Assembly: GCA_021777225.1 (NCBI GenBank)
Contig: JAJYDQ010000022.1
Location: forward strand, 1 to 51,801
DNA length: 51,801 nucleotides
Direction of reading: 5' to 3'
Source: Deltaproteobacteria bacterium
GTDB lineage: Bacteria > Desulfobacterota > Desulfomonilia > Desulfomonilales > Desulfomonilaceae
Notes under the pieces: model-generated
The model's database searches: none
What the model was told of the DNA's origin: nothing
Seen by the model: the letters and a program-made list of their open reading frames with translations, nothing else
Shown: piece after piece, positions 1-9,710 of the stretch
How the letters are laid out: each line of letters begins with the position of its first letter
How positions within the stretch are numbered: the first letter of the stretch is position 1
Translations under genes and position numbers: made by a program

Positions 1-1363
1 ATTCATGCAGATGGTGGGCTACTTCAGGCTCAACCCGAGACTTTCCGTAAAACGTCATGAACACGGACCTGAACATATAAAAAGACGTCATAACCGCTGC
101 AACGGCGCCCATGATCCAGAAAACAATATTCTTCTGCAAAGCATAGTAGAGGATCTCATCCTTGCTGAAAAAACCGGCAAACGGGAATATTCCGGCAATA
201 GCCAAAGTCCCGAACAGGTATGTCCAGTGAGTGTAGGGAAGTTTTTTTCGTAAATTTCCCATTTTGCGCATGTCAAGCTCACCTGACATCGCGTGCATTA
301 CACTACCAGCGGCCATGAATAGGAGAGCCTTAAAAAAAGCATGTGTCATCAGATGAAAGATCCCTGTTGAGAAGGCGCCCACCCCGCAAGCCATAAACAT
401 GTAACCTAACTGACTTATCGTAGAATACGCCAGGACCCGCTTAATGTCGAATTGGGTAATGCCTATTGTCGCAGCAAATAGAGCGGTCAATCCTCCTATT
501 GTAGCAACCACGGTCAGGGATACAGGGGCCATCGCGAACATGACACTACAGCGCGAAACCATGTAAACACCCGCCGTGACCATTGTAGCGGCATGGATCA
601 ACGCGCTAACAGGCGTTGGACCTTCCATGGCGTCAGGCAGCCAGGTATATAGAGGGATCTGGGCTGATTTACCGGTAGCTCCAACAAAGAGAAGAAGTGT
701 TATCAAAGTTACAAGGCTACCACCCTGGGTTAACTTTTCAGGAGCAACCGCAAAAACATCTACGTAGTTAAACGTGCCGAAGACCGTGAATATCAAAAAC
801 ATGCCGAGCAAAAAACCAAAGTCCCCTACCCTGTTTACGACAAACGCCTTCTTGCCGGCGTCAGACGCTGACTTTTTCTCGTAATAATACCCGATAAGCA
901 GATAAGAGCATAGGCCCACTCCTTCCCATCCAACAAACATCAACAGGAAGTTGTTGGCCGAAACCAGGATCAGCATATTGAAAACAAAAAGGTTCAAGTA
1001 CGAGAAATATCTACGGAACCCTATCTCTCCATGCATATATCCGATGGAATAAACATGAATGATGCACCCGACACCACTCACTACCATGATCATTACTATG
1101 CTCAGCGGATCGACAAGGAACCCGATCGGAACATTCAGATCACCTGACCATATCCAGGAATAAACTATTTTTTGAATCGATCGCGACCCAGGATCCATGC
1201 TTAGGAGTTCAAGGAAGATCGATACGGCCACTAAAAAGGAGGCTCCAACCGACCCCGCTCCGATCCAACCAATTGTTTTCTCCGAGAAACGCCTTCCCAA
1301 AAGACCGTTAATCAGAAATCCTATCAGAGGAAAGATGGGTATCAACCAGACTAGTTCAATCAT
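1..1363 (-). CDS. nuoL: NADH-quinone oxidoreductase subunit L (partial, C-terminus beyond window)
   Basis: Antiporter-like membrane subunit of complex I that takes part in ion pumping. The open frame starts at the ATG at 1361-1363 and runs off the left edge, giving about 454 codons of a family usually over 600 long. The N-terminus (MIELVWLIPIFPLIGF) is a typical first membrane helix, and near the edge the frame reads FMTFYGKSRVEPEVAHHLHE, a hallmark NuoL stretch. It follows nuoK on the same strand, the standard nuoJ-K-L order, so nuoM and nuoN are expected just outside the window. The truncation is due to the window edge, not a mutation. Confidence 0.95.
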   Translation of the reverse strand, partial: MIELVWLIPIFPLIGFLINGLLGRRFSEKTIGWIGAGSVGASFLVAVSIFLELLSMDPGSRSIQKIVYSWIWSGDLNVPIGFLVDPLSIVMIMVVSGVGCIIHVYSIGYMHGEIGFRRYFSYLNLFVFNMLILVSANNFLLMFVGWEGVGLCSYLLIGYYYEKKSASDAGKKAFVVNRVGDFGFLLGMFLIFTVFGTFNYVDVFAVAPEKLTQGGSLVTLITLLLFVGATGKSAQIPLYTWLPDAMEGPTPVSALIHAATMVTAGVYMVSRCSVMFAMAPVSLTVVATIGGLTALFAATIGITQFDIKRVLAYSTISQLGYMFMACGVGAFSTGIFHLMTHAFFKALLFMAAGSVMHAMSGELDMRKMGNLRKKLPYTHWTYLFGTLAIAGIFPFAGFFSKDEILYYALQKNIVFWIMGAVAAVMTSFYMFRSVFMTFYGKSRVEPEVAHHLHE

Positions 1364-1439
1364 GCCAGGCTCCCGGATCTGTGTTCGAAAATAATCAGCC
1401 AAAAACCGAACTGCTCAAGATTTTAGTTCAGATTTAATC

Positions 1440-1742
1440 TTACCACTTCAATAAGCTGATATCATTGATGTTTATTGTTCCACGTTGTCTGAATACCGCT
1501 ACGGCTATGGCCAGACCGACCGCCACCTCCGCAGCAGCTACGACCATTACAAACAGGACGAAAATCTGTCCCTCTATAGATCCCAGATAACGTGAAAAAG
1601 CTACAAACGATAGATTAACCGCATTCAACATGAGTTCCAGGCTCATGAGTATCACGATCAGATTGCGCCGAAACATTACTCCTACAATGCCGAGACTAAA
1701 CAGGAGCGCAGACAGCACCAAATAATGTTCCAAGGTCACCAT
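1440..1742 (-). CDS. nuoK: NADH-quinone oxidoreductase subunit K
   Basis: Small membrane subunit of complex I, MrpC-like, 100 residues, the usual length. Three hydrophobic helices are visible, with the conserved membrane glutamates in the stretches [11 protein letters not shown] and [10 protein letters not shown]. These buried acidic residues form part of the proton path in the family. The gene sits between nuoJ and nuoL in the normal order. Confidence 0.96.
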   Translation of the reverse strand: MVTLEHYLVLSALLFSLGIVGVMFRRNLIVILMSLELMLNAVNLSFVAFSRYLGSIEGQIFVLFVMVVAAAEVAVGLAIAVAVFRQRGTININDISLLKW

Positions 1743-1792
1743 TCTTTTTACCTGCCACGAGGAGTTTAATCGCCTACACCGTTCTGAATAGT

Positions 1793-2299
1793 TCAGTTCT
1801 TCAACTTACGCCCGATAACAACTGTGCCGATTATTGCGGCAAGAAGCAATATGGAAGCAATCTCGAACGGCAACAAATATGTCGTAAACAGTTCCGTTCC
1901 GATTAGTTCGATATTTGAGACATTGCCAGTCGCTGGTGCGGCTTTGCCCATGACTGACGGCGTAAAATGACTGAAAATAGGAAATAGGACCACTACTAGC
2001 GCCAGTGCCAGTATTACGCCAAATCCCCACCGTAGTGGACGAGGTTCTTTGGGCAAACTAATCTCTTCTAAGTTCAACAACATGATTACGAACAGAAACA
2101 GTACCATTACAGCGCCCGCATAGACAATGATCTGGACCATGGCCAGGAATTCCGCGTGCAAGAGTATGAACAGGGTCGCTAGTCCTATCATGGTCAGGAT
2201 CATAAACAAAACGTTGTGAAGTGGCCTCCGCAAAAAAACCACACATGCCGCCGAAATCAACGTCACAACAGCCAAAACATAGAAGAGGATGGTTTCCAT
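1793..2299 (-). CDS. nuoJ: NADH-quinone oxidoreductase subunit J
   Basis: Membrane subunit of complex I with five predicted helices; 168 residues from the chosen start. The frame is open 12 codons further upstream (2335), but homologues begin close to [10 protein letters not shown], so the ATG at 2297-2299 is preferred; a GGAGG lies about 12 bases before it. The conserved helix [20 protein letters not shown], which contains the pi-bulge region of the family, is intact. About 195 bases separate it from nuoI, more than elsewhere in the operon, and nothing is recognised there. Confidence 0.94.
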   Translation of the reverse strand: METILFYVLAVVTLISAACVVFLRRPLHNVLFMILTMIGLATLFILLHAEFLAMVQIIVYAGAVMVLFLFVIMLLNLEEISLPKEPRPLRWGFGVILALALVVVLFPIFSHFTPSVMGKAAPATGNVSNIELIGTELFTTYLLPFEIASILLLAAIIGTVVIGRKLKN

Positions 2300-2493
2300 A
2301 AGCGCCAAAAACCTCCAAAAATACATCCAATACAATTATGACTATGGGTTACGCACTTCCTACCGCAAAAATCGGTGGCCACCCAAATTCCATTTACTTA
2401 ACAGAAGCCGAACGGCATATAAACAATAAACCTTCTATCGCCATCGCCCGGCCAGTTGACTTTCCAATTCCTTCATCCCTAGCCCGTCAACAG

Positions 2494-2928
2494 CTATCCT
2501 GCCTTTTTCTTCAACTCATACCTAGGTGTAGGGGGTTCCATGAGGCGCTCTTTGTCATAGAGCAAATTTCCTCGAGAATATTCCGAGATCTCGTAAGCTG
2601 TTGACATCTCAATAGCTTCTTTGGGGCACGCCTCTACACAATAACCACAAAATATACAACGAGTGAGATCTATCTCATAACGTCCGGGATACCGCCTGCC
2701 ATCAGGCTCGGCGGCCGCTTCTATGTATATGCAATCAGCCGGGCATACCGTAGCGCAAAGCATACATGCCACACATTTTATCTTGCCTGAAGCATGGCGA
2801 GTCAAAACATGGCGTCCTCTCCACCTGGGAGCAACATCCCACTTCTCATCCGGATACTGGAGCGTCACCTTTTTCTTCAACAGATACGAAAAGGTGAGTT
2901 TAAGTCCCTGCAGCAGGGGGATTAGCAT
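2494..2928 (-). CDS. nuoI: NADH-quinone oxidoreductase subunit I (2x[4Fe-4S] ferredoxin)
   Basis: Peripheral-arm subunit that passes electrons from NuoG towards NuoB through clusters N6a and N6b. The 144-residue protein has two ferredoxin motifs, one beginning CVACMLCATVC and the other CIFCGYCVEAC. The N-terminal hydrophobic/basic stretch (LKLTFSYLLKKKVTLQYP) is the usual membrane-docking segment. It follows nuoH in the operon with a gap of about 90 bases. Confidence 0.96.
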   Translation of the reverse strand: MLIPLLQGLKLTFSYLLKKKVTLQYPDEKWDVAPRWRGRHVLTRHASGKIKCVACMLCATVCPADCIYIEAAAEPDGRRYPGRYEIDLTRCIFCGYCVEACPKEAIEMSTAYEISEYSRGNLLYDKERLMEPPTPRYELKKKAG

Positions 2929-3019
2929 TGTACTGACCTCTCGAACTAACTGATGTTTAAGCGCAAAGTGTCCCTTGGGGGACCTCCCGCCGCCAAAAGA
3001 GTTAATGAGTTCAAAACTG

Positions 3020-4054
3020 TCACCCTACGTATTTAAGCCATAAGGTGTACACAAAAGCAGTTGCCATAACATTCAACAATCCAACTGGTAGCAGGGTCTT
3101 CCAGCCGAACTGCATAACCCGGTCATAACGCAATCTGGGATATGTGCCCCGGATCCAGACGAACACGAATACAAAAAAGAACGTTTTACCAAGGAACCAA
3201 AATATCGGTGGCAATATCGGGCCTTGCCAGCCACCGAAGAACAATGTTGTCATTAATGAACTCAAAAAAAGTAGATGGGCGTACTCTCCAAGGTAAAACA
3301 ATCCAAATTTCATGGAACTGTACTCTGTCTGATAACCAGCCACCAATTCGTTTTCACATTCCATGAGGTCAAACGGAGTCCTGGCTATTTCTGCGCTGCC
3401 AGCTATGAGAAAAAGAATGAAGCCCAACGGTTGCCTGAAAACGAACCATTTCCAGACCGAATCTTGGGCTTCTACAATATTGACAAGGCTCAAAGACCCA
3501 GCCAGCATCAACACGCCAATTACCGATAAACTTAGCCCAAGCTCGTAGGATATCATCTGAGCGGCTGCCCTGATCGATCCTAAAAGTGAATACTTGCTGT
3601 TGGACGCCCAGCCACCCAGGATTACACCGTAAACCCCAAGGGAAGAGATACCGAAAATATACAGAATACCAAGATTTATGTCCGCAACGACCCCAGTGTT
3701 CAAATCGAACCTGTTAGCCACAGGGCCCAGAACATTCTCAAGTCCCAATCCCTTAGCGAACGGGATGACACCAAAAGGAATTAGGGCGCAAACAACTACT
3801 ATCAGTGGAGCAACTATGTACACTGCTGTGTTCGCAGCTGATACCGTAATTTCTTCTTTAAGAAGTAGCTTCGCTCCGTCGGCTAGTGGTTGTAACAACC
3901 CCCACGGACCTACTCGGTTCGGACCGATTCGAACCTGAATCCAGCCCAGCACTTTTCGTTCCAAAAGAGTCAGATAAGCCACAAAGGTGAGCACTGCCAC
4001 TATAACCAAAAGCGTCTTTATCAATACTAAAAGCACAGGGAAGGCGGATTCCAT
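3020..4054 (-). CDS. nuoH: NADH-quinone oxidoreductase subunit H
   Basis: Membrane subunit (344 residues) at the junction of the peripheral and membrane arms, forming much of the quinone chamber. The first helix is followed by the signature LLERKVLGWIQVRIGPNRVGPWGLLQPLADGAKLL-type region (near residues 29-66), and later ARTPFDLMECENELVAGYQTEYS, the conserved acidic E-rich loop facing the quinone site. Eight hydrophobic segments are evident. It lies between nuoG and nuoI with short gaps. Confidence 0.97.
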   Translation of the reverse strand: MESAFPVLLVLIKTLLVIVAVLTFVAYLTLLERKVLGWIQVRIGPNRVGPWGLLQPLADGAKLLLKEEITVSAANTAVYIVAPLIVVVCALIPFGVIPFAKGLGLENVLGPVANRFDLNTGVVADINLGILYIFGISSLGVYGVILGGWASNSKYSLLGSIRAAAQMISYELGLSLSVIGVLMLAGSLSLVNIVEAQDSVWKWFVFRQPLGFILFLIAGSAEIARTPFDLMECENELVAGYQTEYSSMKFGLFYLGEYAHLLFLSSLMTTLFFGGWQGPILPPIFWFLGKTFFFVFVFVWIRGTYPRLRYDRVMQFGWKTLLPVGLLNVMATAFVYTLWLKYVG

Positions 4055-4074
4055 AAATCAACCCCTCTCGATTT

Positions 4075-6711
4075 TTATGCCTTTTCCACCTTAATCGGGA
4101 TTTCGGTGGATCCCCAGTCAGTGAAAGAATTCAAATTGTTGCTCGAAAAATGATAAGGAACCAGAATCGTCCCCTTGACTGGTCGACGAGATTGCTTCAC
4201 TTTAAGAATTATCGTCCCGCCACTTCCAGTAACCTTGATATCGGACCCATCAACCACTCCCAGGCCAGCCATATCATGGCCGTTCATCTCCGCAAAACCA
4301 CTCGGACAAACTTCCATAAGTGACGGGCTCCACTCGGAAAAAGACCCGGAGTGGAATTTCTGAACACATGGAATCAACCTGAATGAATCCGCTTTAGGCA
4401 AAACCCCAGCAAAAGGTTCAGCCGTTGCCAGCTTAGCCTTACCGATTGGAAAACCACCTTCATATAAAGTGGGACGACCCGAGTCTTCGGCGTCAACACA
4501 AGGCCACACCAAACCTTGTAACCCTAAACGCCCGTAGGACACCCCTGAGTACATCGGAACGGAACTGGCTATTTCGTCCATCACTTCGGCATAACCGCTA
4601 TAATTAAGATCGGCCTTACCCATCTTGGACGCCAACGTCATAAATAATTCCAGGTCAGGCTTCCCACAACCAATTTTGCTGCTTGGATTAAGCTTTTGAA
4701 TTCTTCGTTCCGCACTCGTGAATGTTCCTGACTTTTCATACGGAGCTACGGCAGGTAGGACAACGTGAGCAAGTTTTGCAGTGGAAGACATGAACATGTC
4801 TTGAACCACCAAAAATTCCAGCTTGCCAAGAGCGTTCAAAATCTGCTGACGATTTGGGTACGTGTCAACCGGGTTTTCCGCCACCACATAAAGTCCCCTG
4901 ACCGTCCCGTTCGCCGCAGCGTTCATTATGTCACGAGCGCCCATCCCCTGTTTTGGCTCAATTTGAGAATTCCAAATCGTCTCAAATTTTGAGCGAGCGT
5001 TTTCATCTGAAATTGACTGGAAACCGGGCAGCGTGTCCGGCATGAGGCCCATATCCACGGCGCCCTGAGCATTCGCTTTCTCACCTAATACAAATACTCC
5101 GCTTGATTCTTTTCCGATATGCCCTGAAATAAGGGCAAGATTCACAGCGGCCTTGCTAAGAGCGACACTGTCACCTAATCGATTTAGCCCTTCAGCTAGT
5201 ATTACAACCGCTGATTCCGCCTGGGTGAACATCCTGGCCGCATTTCTGATCAATTCAGGATCTATTCCAAAATTCACTCCAACTGTTTCCACACTGTAGT
5301 CTTTCAACGATTCTTCAAGGGCCTCCAGTCCTTCCGCCCTCAGATCCAGAGCGGCGCGGTCAAGTAGCCCCTCGTCCATTATAAACTTGATCATCGCATT
5401 AACGATGAATACTTCGGCGCCTTGAGGAACATTAACAAACAGGCCGTCACGGTCGGACAATTTTGTCCTTATCGAATCGACCACAATCACTTTGGCCTTT
5501 CTCCTCACACTTGCCAGAATGATTTCATTTTTCGCTACTGGATGAGTTTCAGTAAGGTCTGCTCCCAATAACAATACGGCCTCAGCCTCTCGAATTTCGC
5601 GAATTGAATTTGTAGACGCCGCGTAACCCAACATTGGGGCAAGCCCATCTTTGAGCGCCCTATAGCCAAGACCGGCGGCATGATCAATATTGTTAGTTCC
5701 CAATACTGTGCGTACGAACCTGTTAAAGACATACGCTTCTTCATTGGTTAATCTTTGCGATCCAATAGCCGCTAAACTTTCAGGGCCAGAATTAGCCTTT
5801 ATTGAACCGAAGTTGTCTGCGACTGTTTGAATGGCCTCGTCCCACGTGGTTTCCACCAAGGCGCCATTTTTGCGTATCAACGGTTTTGTTAGACGTTCAT
5901 CTGAATACGCGAACGGCCAGCCATATCTACCTTTCACGCAAAGATTACCTTCGTTAGCGCTGTCAGGGGACGACGAAACATAGGCGGTTTTCCTGTCAAT
6001 TTCACCCAGAGTCAACGAACAGCCAAGACTGCAGAAGGCGCATACTGTAGGAGTGTTATTTAATTCAAAACGTCTCCCTGTTCCTACCAGCCATTTAGAC
6101 GATATTGCCCCTACCGGACAAATCGACGCGCATTGTCCGCAGAATTCGCAATCCAGAGTACGATCGAAATCAGTTGAGACTTCCGATTCTATGCCTCTTT
6201 TCACAAAACTGAGTTCGCTCTGTCCCTGAACTTCCTCGCACACTCGCACGCACATTCCGCAACGGATGCAAAGATTCATGTTGAAACGAATAAAATGTGA
6301 ATCGTTATCTACATGAAAATATCTTGACTGCCTGCCAAAGGAAAGCTCCGGAACTTCATACTCAAACACCAGGTTCTGTAGCTGACAATCCCCTCCAGCG
6401 TCACAACTCGGGCAAAGCAAAGGATGCGATCTTAACAGAAGCATGAGCTGCAATCTTCGACTATCCCTAAGCCTTGGCGTGTCCGTAGCGACCTCCATCC
6501 CGTCTCGGGCAGGGTTGAAACACGCAGGCATAGTTCTAGTTCGTCCTCTGCTGGTTACCTCAACAATGCACAAACGACATGCTCCAAACGGTATGAGTCG
6601 TTTGTCATGACAAAGGGTTGGGATCCGAATGCCAACATGTTGAGCAGCCTCCAGGATGGAACTACCCTTCTTCACAGTAACCTTAACGCCATCGATGGTC
6701 AGAGTAACCAT
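4075..6711 (-). CDS. nuoG: NADH-quinone oxidoreductase subunit G (molybdopterin oxidoreductase-like)
   Basis: Large iron-sulfur subunit of complex I, 878 residues. Visible ligands are the [2Fe-2S] cysteines C34, C45, C48 and C64; the [4Fe-4S] set H96, C100, C103 and C109; two further ferredoxin motifs (CIRCGMCVRVC and CEFCGQCASIC); and then CAFCSLGCSL with a later C in GNLCVKG, the N7-type cluster at the start of the molybdopterin oxidoreductase-like domain. That domain is a catalytically inactive relic in ordinary complex I. The full set of clusters resembles long NuoG or formate dehydrogenase-like forms. It follows nuoF with an 85-base gap. Confidence 0.96.
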   Translation of the reverse strand: MVTLTIDGVKVTVKKGSSILEAAQHVGIRIPTLCHDKRLIPFGACRLCIVEVTSRGRTRTMPACFNPARDGMEVATDTPRLRDSRRLQLMLLLRSHPLLCPSCDAGGDCQLQNLVFEYEVPELSFGRQSRYFHVDNDSHFIRFNMNLCIRCGMCVRVCEEVQGQSELSFVKRGIESEVSTDFDRTLDCEFCGQCASICPVGAISSKWLVGTGRRFELNNTPTVCAFCSLGCSLTLGEIDRKTAYVSSSPDSANEGNLCVKGRYGWPFAYSDERLTKPLIRKNGALVETTWDEAIQTVADNFGSIKANSGPESLAAIGSQRLTNEEAYVFNRFVRTVLGTNNIDHAAGLGYRALKDGLAPMLGYAASTNSIREIREAEAVLLLGADLTETHPVAKNEIILASVRRKAKVIVVDSIRTKLSDRDGLFVNVPQGAEVFIVNAMIKFIMDEGLLDRAALDLRAEGLEALEESLKDYSVETVGVNFGIDPELIRNAARMFTQAESAVVILAEGLNRLGDSVALSKAAVNLALISGHIGKESSGVFVLGEKANAQGAVDMGLMPDTLPGFQSISDENARSKFETIWNSQIEPKQGMGARDIMNAAANGTVRGLYVVAENPVDTYPNRQQILNALGKLEFLVVQDMFMSSTAKLAHVVLPAVAPYEKSGTFTSAERRIQKLNPSSKIGCGKPDLELFMTLASKMGKADLNYSGYAEVMDEIASSVPMYSGVSYGRLGLQGLVWPCVDAEDSGRPTLYEGGFPIGKAKLATAEPFAGVLPKADSFRLIPCVQKFHSGSFSEWSPSLMEVCPSGFAEMNGHDMAGLGVVDGSDIKVTGSGGTIILKVKQSRRPVKGTILVPYHFSSNNLNSFTDWGSTEIPIKVEKA

Positions 6712-6796
6712 AGAATCTTACTCGCAATTAGATGTTGAGAATCGGGATCTGCCCCAGATAGGACCAGGACGATTCCGATAGTTTGGCTCGTGACGG

Positions 6797-8593
6797 TTAA
6801 CGAATTGCCCCAAATTTACAGTTCATGATGCAGGTCCTGCACTTTGTGCATTTTGAATGATCTATCCACGCTACCTTCTTCTTTTCCCATACAATCGCGT
6901 CAGATGGACAATTCTTGAAGCACATGCCACACATTTTGCATTTGTCCTCAAGGACCACAAAATCGATGAGATCGGGACAAACCAGCGCAGGACAATGTTT
7001 ATCCCGTATGTGAGCGTCATATTCATTTCTAAAGTATCTAATGGTTGACAGCACTGGATTTGCGGCGCTTTTCCCAAGACCGCAGTGGGATGTATTGTTG
7101 ATGTGATGGCCCAGCTCTATCAGAAATTCTACATCCCCTTCCTGACCTCTACCTTCAACGATATCTGTCAGTTTGTCGAACATTACTTTTAAGCCTTCAC
7201 GGCAAGGGGTGCATTTGCCGCAGGACTCATCAACAGAGAAGTTGGTAAAGAATCTTGCGGTGTCCACCATACAGGTCGCTTCATCCATGACAACCACACC
7301 GCCTGAACCCATCATGGCGCCTACACCCTGCAAAGACTCGTAATCAATCTGTACATCTTCCATACCAAGAGGGATACAGCCACCGGAAGGACCACCTATC
7401 TGGGCCGCCTTGAATTTTCGCTTTTTGGGAATCCCTCCACCAATATCAAAAATCAAGGTCTTTAGACTTGTTCCCATCGGAACTTCCACCAACCCCACGT
7501 TTACAACCGCCCCTGTCAAAGCGAACACTTTGGTGCCCTTGCTGTTTTCCGTCCCTATCGACGCGAACCAGTCAGCCCCGTTTAATATTATAGGATTGAG
7601 GTTTGCAAATGTTTCGACATTGTTCAGATTAGTGGGCTGATTCCACAATCCGGCTTCAGCGCTTCGAGGGGGTTTTATCCTCGGCATGCCCCGCTTACCC
7701 TCGATTGAATACATGAGGGCGGTAGACTCGCCGCAGACAAATGCTCCGGCCCCAGGCGCTATGGCTATGTCAAAATTAAAACCTTTATCAAGTATGTTCT
7801 TGCCCAACAAACCATAAGACCTGGCATCCTCAATCGCTTTTTGCAACCGCTGAATAGCGAGCGGATACTCCGCGCGAACGTAAATGTAGCCTTGTTCAGC
7901 GCCGATGGCGTAGCCTGAGATCGCCATTCCTTCAAGGACCGAATGTGGATCACCTTCCATCACCGAACGATCCATGAACGCCCCTGGATCGCCTTCATCT
8001 CCATTACAGATCGTATACTTCGGAAAATTGTCGTACCTACGACATTCTTCCCATTTCAGACCGGTTGGGAAGCCACCTCCTCCTCGACCTCGAAGACCGG
8101 ATTTCTTGACTTCTTCAATAACCTGTTCCGGTGTCATTTCAGTGACAGCTTTAGCCAACGCTCCATAACCGTCGCGCGCTATATACTCATCAATATTTTC
8201 GGCGTCGATCAAACCGCGATTTCTCAATACAATGAGTCTTTGGAGGCCAAAGAAGCCGATGTCTTTCATAAGCGGAACTCGACCTTTAACGGTCTCATCC
8301 TTGAACAACAGCTTTTCAACCACTCGCCCTTTCAAAATGTGCTCTTCAACAATCACTGGAGCATGCTCGGGCTTCACCTGGTTATAAAAGATTCCGTCAG
8401 GATAAATGACAACCAGCGGCCCCATGGCGCAAAAACCGTTACATCCGGTCATAACTATCTGAACTTCATTCTGGAGATTGCGCTTGACCAATTCACGTTC
8501 CAGGGCGCTCTTCACATCCAGTGAACCACTGGCTATACACCCTGTGCCGGCGCACATCATTATCTGCATTCTATAGTAAGGGCTCGCACACAT
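6797..8593 (-). CDS. nuoF: NADH-quinone oxidoreductase subunit F, HndC/HydB-like long form
   Basis: NADH-binding flavoprotein subunit, 598 residues against about 440 for E. coli NuoF. The extra length has two parts. The N-terminal thioredoxin-like [2Fe-2S] domain has C14, C19, C51 and C55. The C-terminal two-cluster ferredoxin has CKMCGMCFKNC and CTKCRTCIMNC. In the middle are the FMN/NADH motifs (GLRGRGGGGFPTGLKW; CNGDEGDPGAFMDR) and the N3 cluster SCGKCTPCREG. This architecture is typical of NAD(P)-linked hydrogenase and formate dehydrogenase diaphorases (HndC, HydB), so the input module may exchange electrons with partners beyond NADH. That last point is inference. Confidence 0.95.
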   Translation of the reverse strand: MCASPYYRMQIMMCAGTGCIASGSLDVKSALERELVKRNLQNEVQIVMTGCNGFCAMGPLVVIYPDGIFYNQVKPEHAPVIVEEHILKGRVVEKLLFKDETVKGRVPLMKDIGFFGLQRLIVLRNRGLIDAENIDEYIARDGYGALAKAVTEMTPEQVIEEVKKSGLRGRGGGGFPTGLKWEECRRYDNFPKYTICNGDEGDPGAFMDRSVMEGDPHSVLEGMAISGYAIGAEQGYIYVRAEYPLAIQRLQKAIEDARSYGLLGKNILDKGFNFDIAIAPGAGAFVCGESTALMYSIEGKRGMPRIKPPRSAEAGLWNQPTNLNNVETFANLNPIILNGADWFASIGTENSKGTKVFALTGAVVNVGLVEVPMGTSLKTLIFDIGGGIPKKRKFKAAQIGGPSGGCIPLGMEDVQIDYESLQGVGAMMGSGGVVVMDEATCMVDTARFFTNFSVDESCGKCTPCREGLKVMFDKLTDIVEGRGQEGDVEFLIELGHHINNTSHCGLGKSAANPVLSTIRYFRNEYDAHIRDKHCPALVCPDLIDFVVLEDKCKMCGMCFKNCPSDAIVWEKKKVAWIDHSKCTKCRTCIMNCKFGAIR

Positions 8594-8666
8594 TACCTAT
8601 TCTCCCAAAAGGGCGACTCTGAGACAGTTTAGTGGATAAATCAGAAATCACGTTCCAGTTTTAACA

Positions 8667-9053
8667 TCAGACCGCCATTGTCTCACTTCCGATGGCCAGA
8701 GCATAATCTTCTACCACGTGTCCACCTATGACATGCTCCTCAAAAATTTTCTTCGCCTTTTCTCTATCAACTAGAACATATTTTACTGGGGCCGTATCAA
8801 CAACTTCGACCGTGATCATCGGTTCCTTTGCGCATAGCCCGGCGCATCCAGAGTTAGTAAGGATAACATCCTGCATATCCTTTTCGGCTATGAGTTCTCG
8901 AAAAAGACTCATTACATCACGCGCTCCGGCGGCTATACCACAGGTACCCATGTGAACGGTCACTTTTGCTCGATATTGGCCACCACGAAGAACCATTTTC
9001 CCGATTTGTTCTTCCTTGATCCTTTTAAGATCTTCTATCGAAATTTTGGGCAC
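8667..9053 (-). CDS. HndB-like thioredoxin-fold [2Fe-2S] ferredoxin
   Basis: 128-residue protein with a thioredoxin-like ferredoxin fold, similar to HndB of NADP-reducing hydrogenases. The motifs are GTCGIAAGA (C38) and SGCAGLCAKEP (C70, C74). Only three cysteines are present, whereas the homologous N-terminal domain of the neighbouring NuoF has four; the residue equivalent to the other ligand appears not to be Cys. It lies between nuoE and nuoF, exactly where hndB sits in hnd operons. E. coli nuo operons lack this gene. It probably helps electron transfer or assembly of the NADH module (inference). Confidence 0.88.
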   Translation of the reverse strand: MPKISIEDLKRIKEEQIGKMVLRGGQYRAKVTVHMGTCGIAAGARDVMSLFRELIAEKDMQDVILTNSGCAGLCAKEPMITVEVVDTAPVKYVLVDREKAKKIFEEHVIGGHVVEDYALAIGSETMAV

Positions 9054-9158
9054 CTTGTTACCTCCTGTCTCTCTAAAGATTCACAGCGCACCGTTCATGC
9101 ACTACTAGAATCTTTTCCAGAAATGTGGAACCTGTTCGTCTCCCAAAGCCATTGTCCG

Positions 9159-9674
9159 CTATTGGTAACCCTCTAGAATATTCAGCGTCGCGGATGGAGT
9201 GATGTTTCCGTGGGTATCTTCGCCGATCATCATAACCGGCGCTAATCCGCATGCCCCAAGGCATCGAACAGCCTCGAGAGTGAACCGGCCATCTTTAGAT
9301 GTTTCTCCAACATTAATTCCAACTTCTTTATTAATGATCTCAAGAATTTGCTTTGAACCTTTCACGTAACAGGCGGTTCCGAGGCAAAGCCTGATGGTGT
9401 GACGTCCTCGCTTAGTAATAGTAAAATATGAATAGAATGTCACCACCCCATAGATATGAGGAGCAGGAATGTTCAGCCCCATGGAGAGCTTACGCTGCAC
9501 CTCCATAGGGAGATACCCAAACATTTCTTGCGCTTCCTTCAACGCGGGGATCAGGTAGCTTGAAGAACCTTGATATTTTTCTATTATAGGCTCTAAAAGC
9601 AAAAGTTTTTCAGGGGGGATAGCTTCAGCGCTATCCTGAACTTTTCTTTTGAGTATAGCGTCTCTTTCTTGCAC
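9159..9674 (-). CDS. nuoE: NADH-quinone oxidoreductase subunit E
   Basis: 24-kDa type subunit, 171 residues, with a helical N-terminal bundle and a thioredoxin-like [2Fe-2S] domain. The cluster ligands are visible as CLGTAC (CX4C) and CLGAC (CX3C). The stretch YLIPALKEAQEMFGYLP is the conserved N-terminal helix of NuoE/HndA. It is the first gene of the NADH-input module (nuoE, HndB-like, nuoF) and directly follows the small ATPase gene. Confidence 0.95.
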   Translation of the reverse strand: MQERDAILKRKVQDSAEAIPPEKLLLLEPIIEKYQGSSSYLIPALKEAQEMFGYLPMEVQRKLSMGLNIPAPHIYGVVTFYSYFTITKRGRHTIRLCLGTACYVKGSKQILEIINKEVGINVGETSKDGRFTLEAVRCLGACGLAPVMMIGEDTHGNITPSATLNILEGYQ

Positions 9675-9710
9675 TTTTAAAATACCCCGTAAAATTATGC
9701 GGAATCGGAC

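Noticed and set aside
1-1363. Truncated nuoL as a pseudogene
   Set aside because: The frame stays open with conserved sequence up to base 2; the cut is the window edge.
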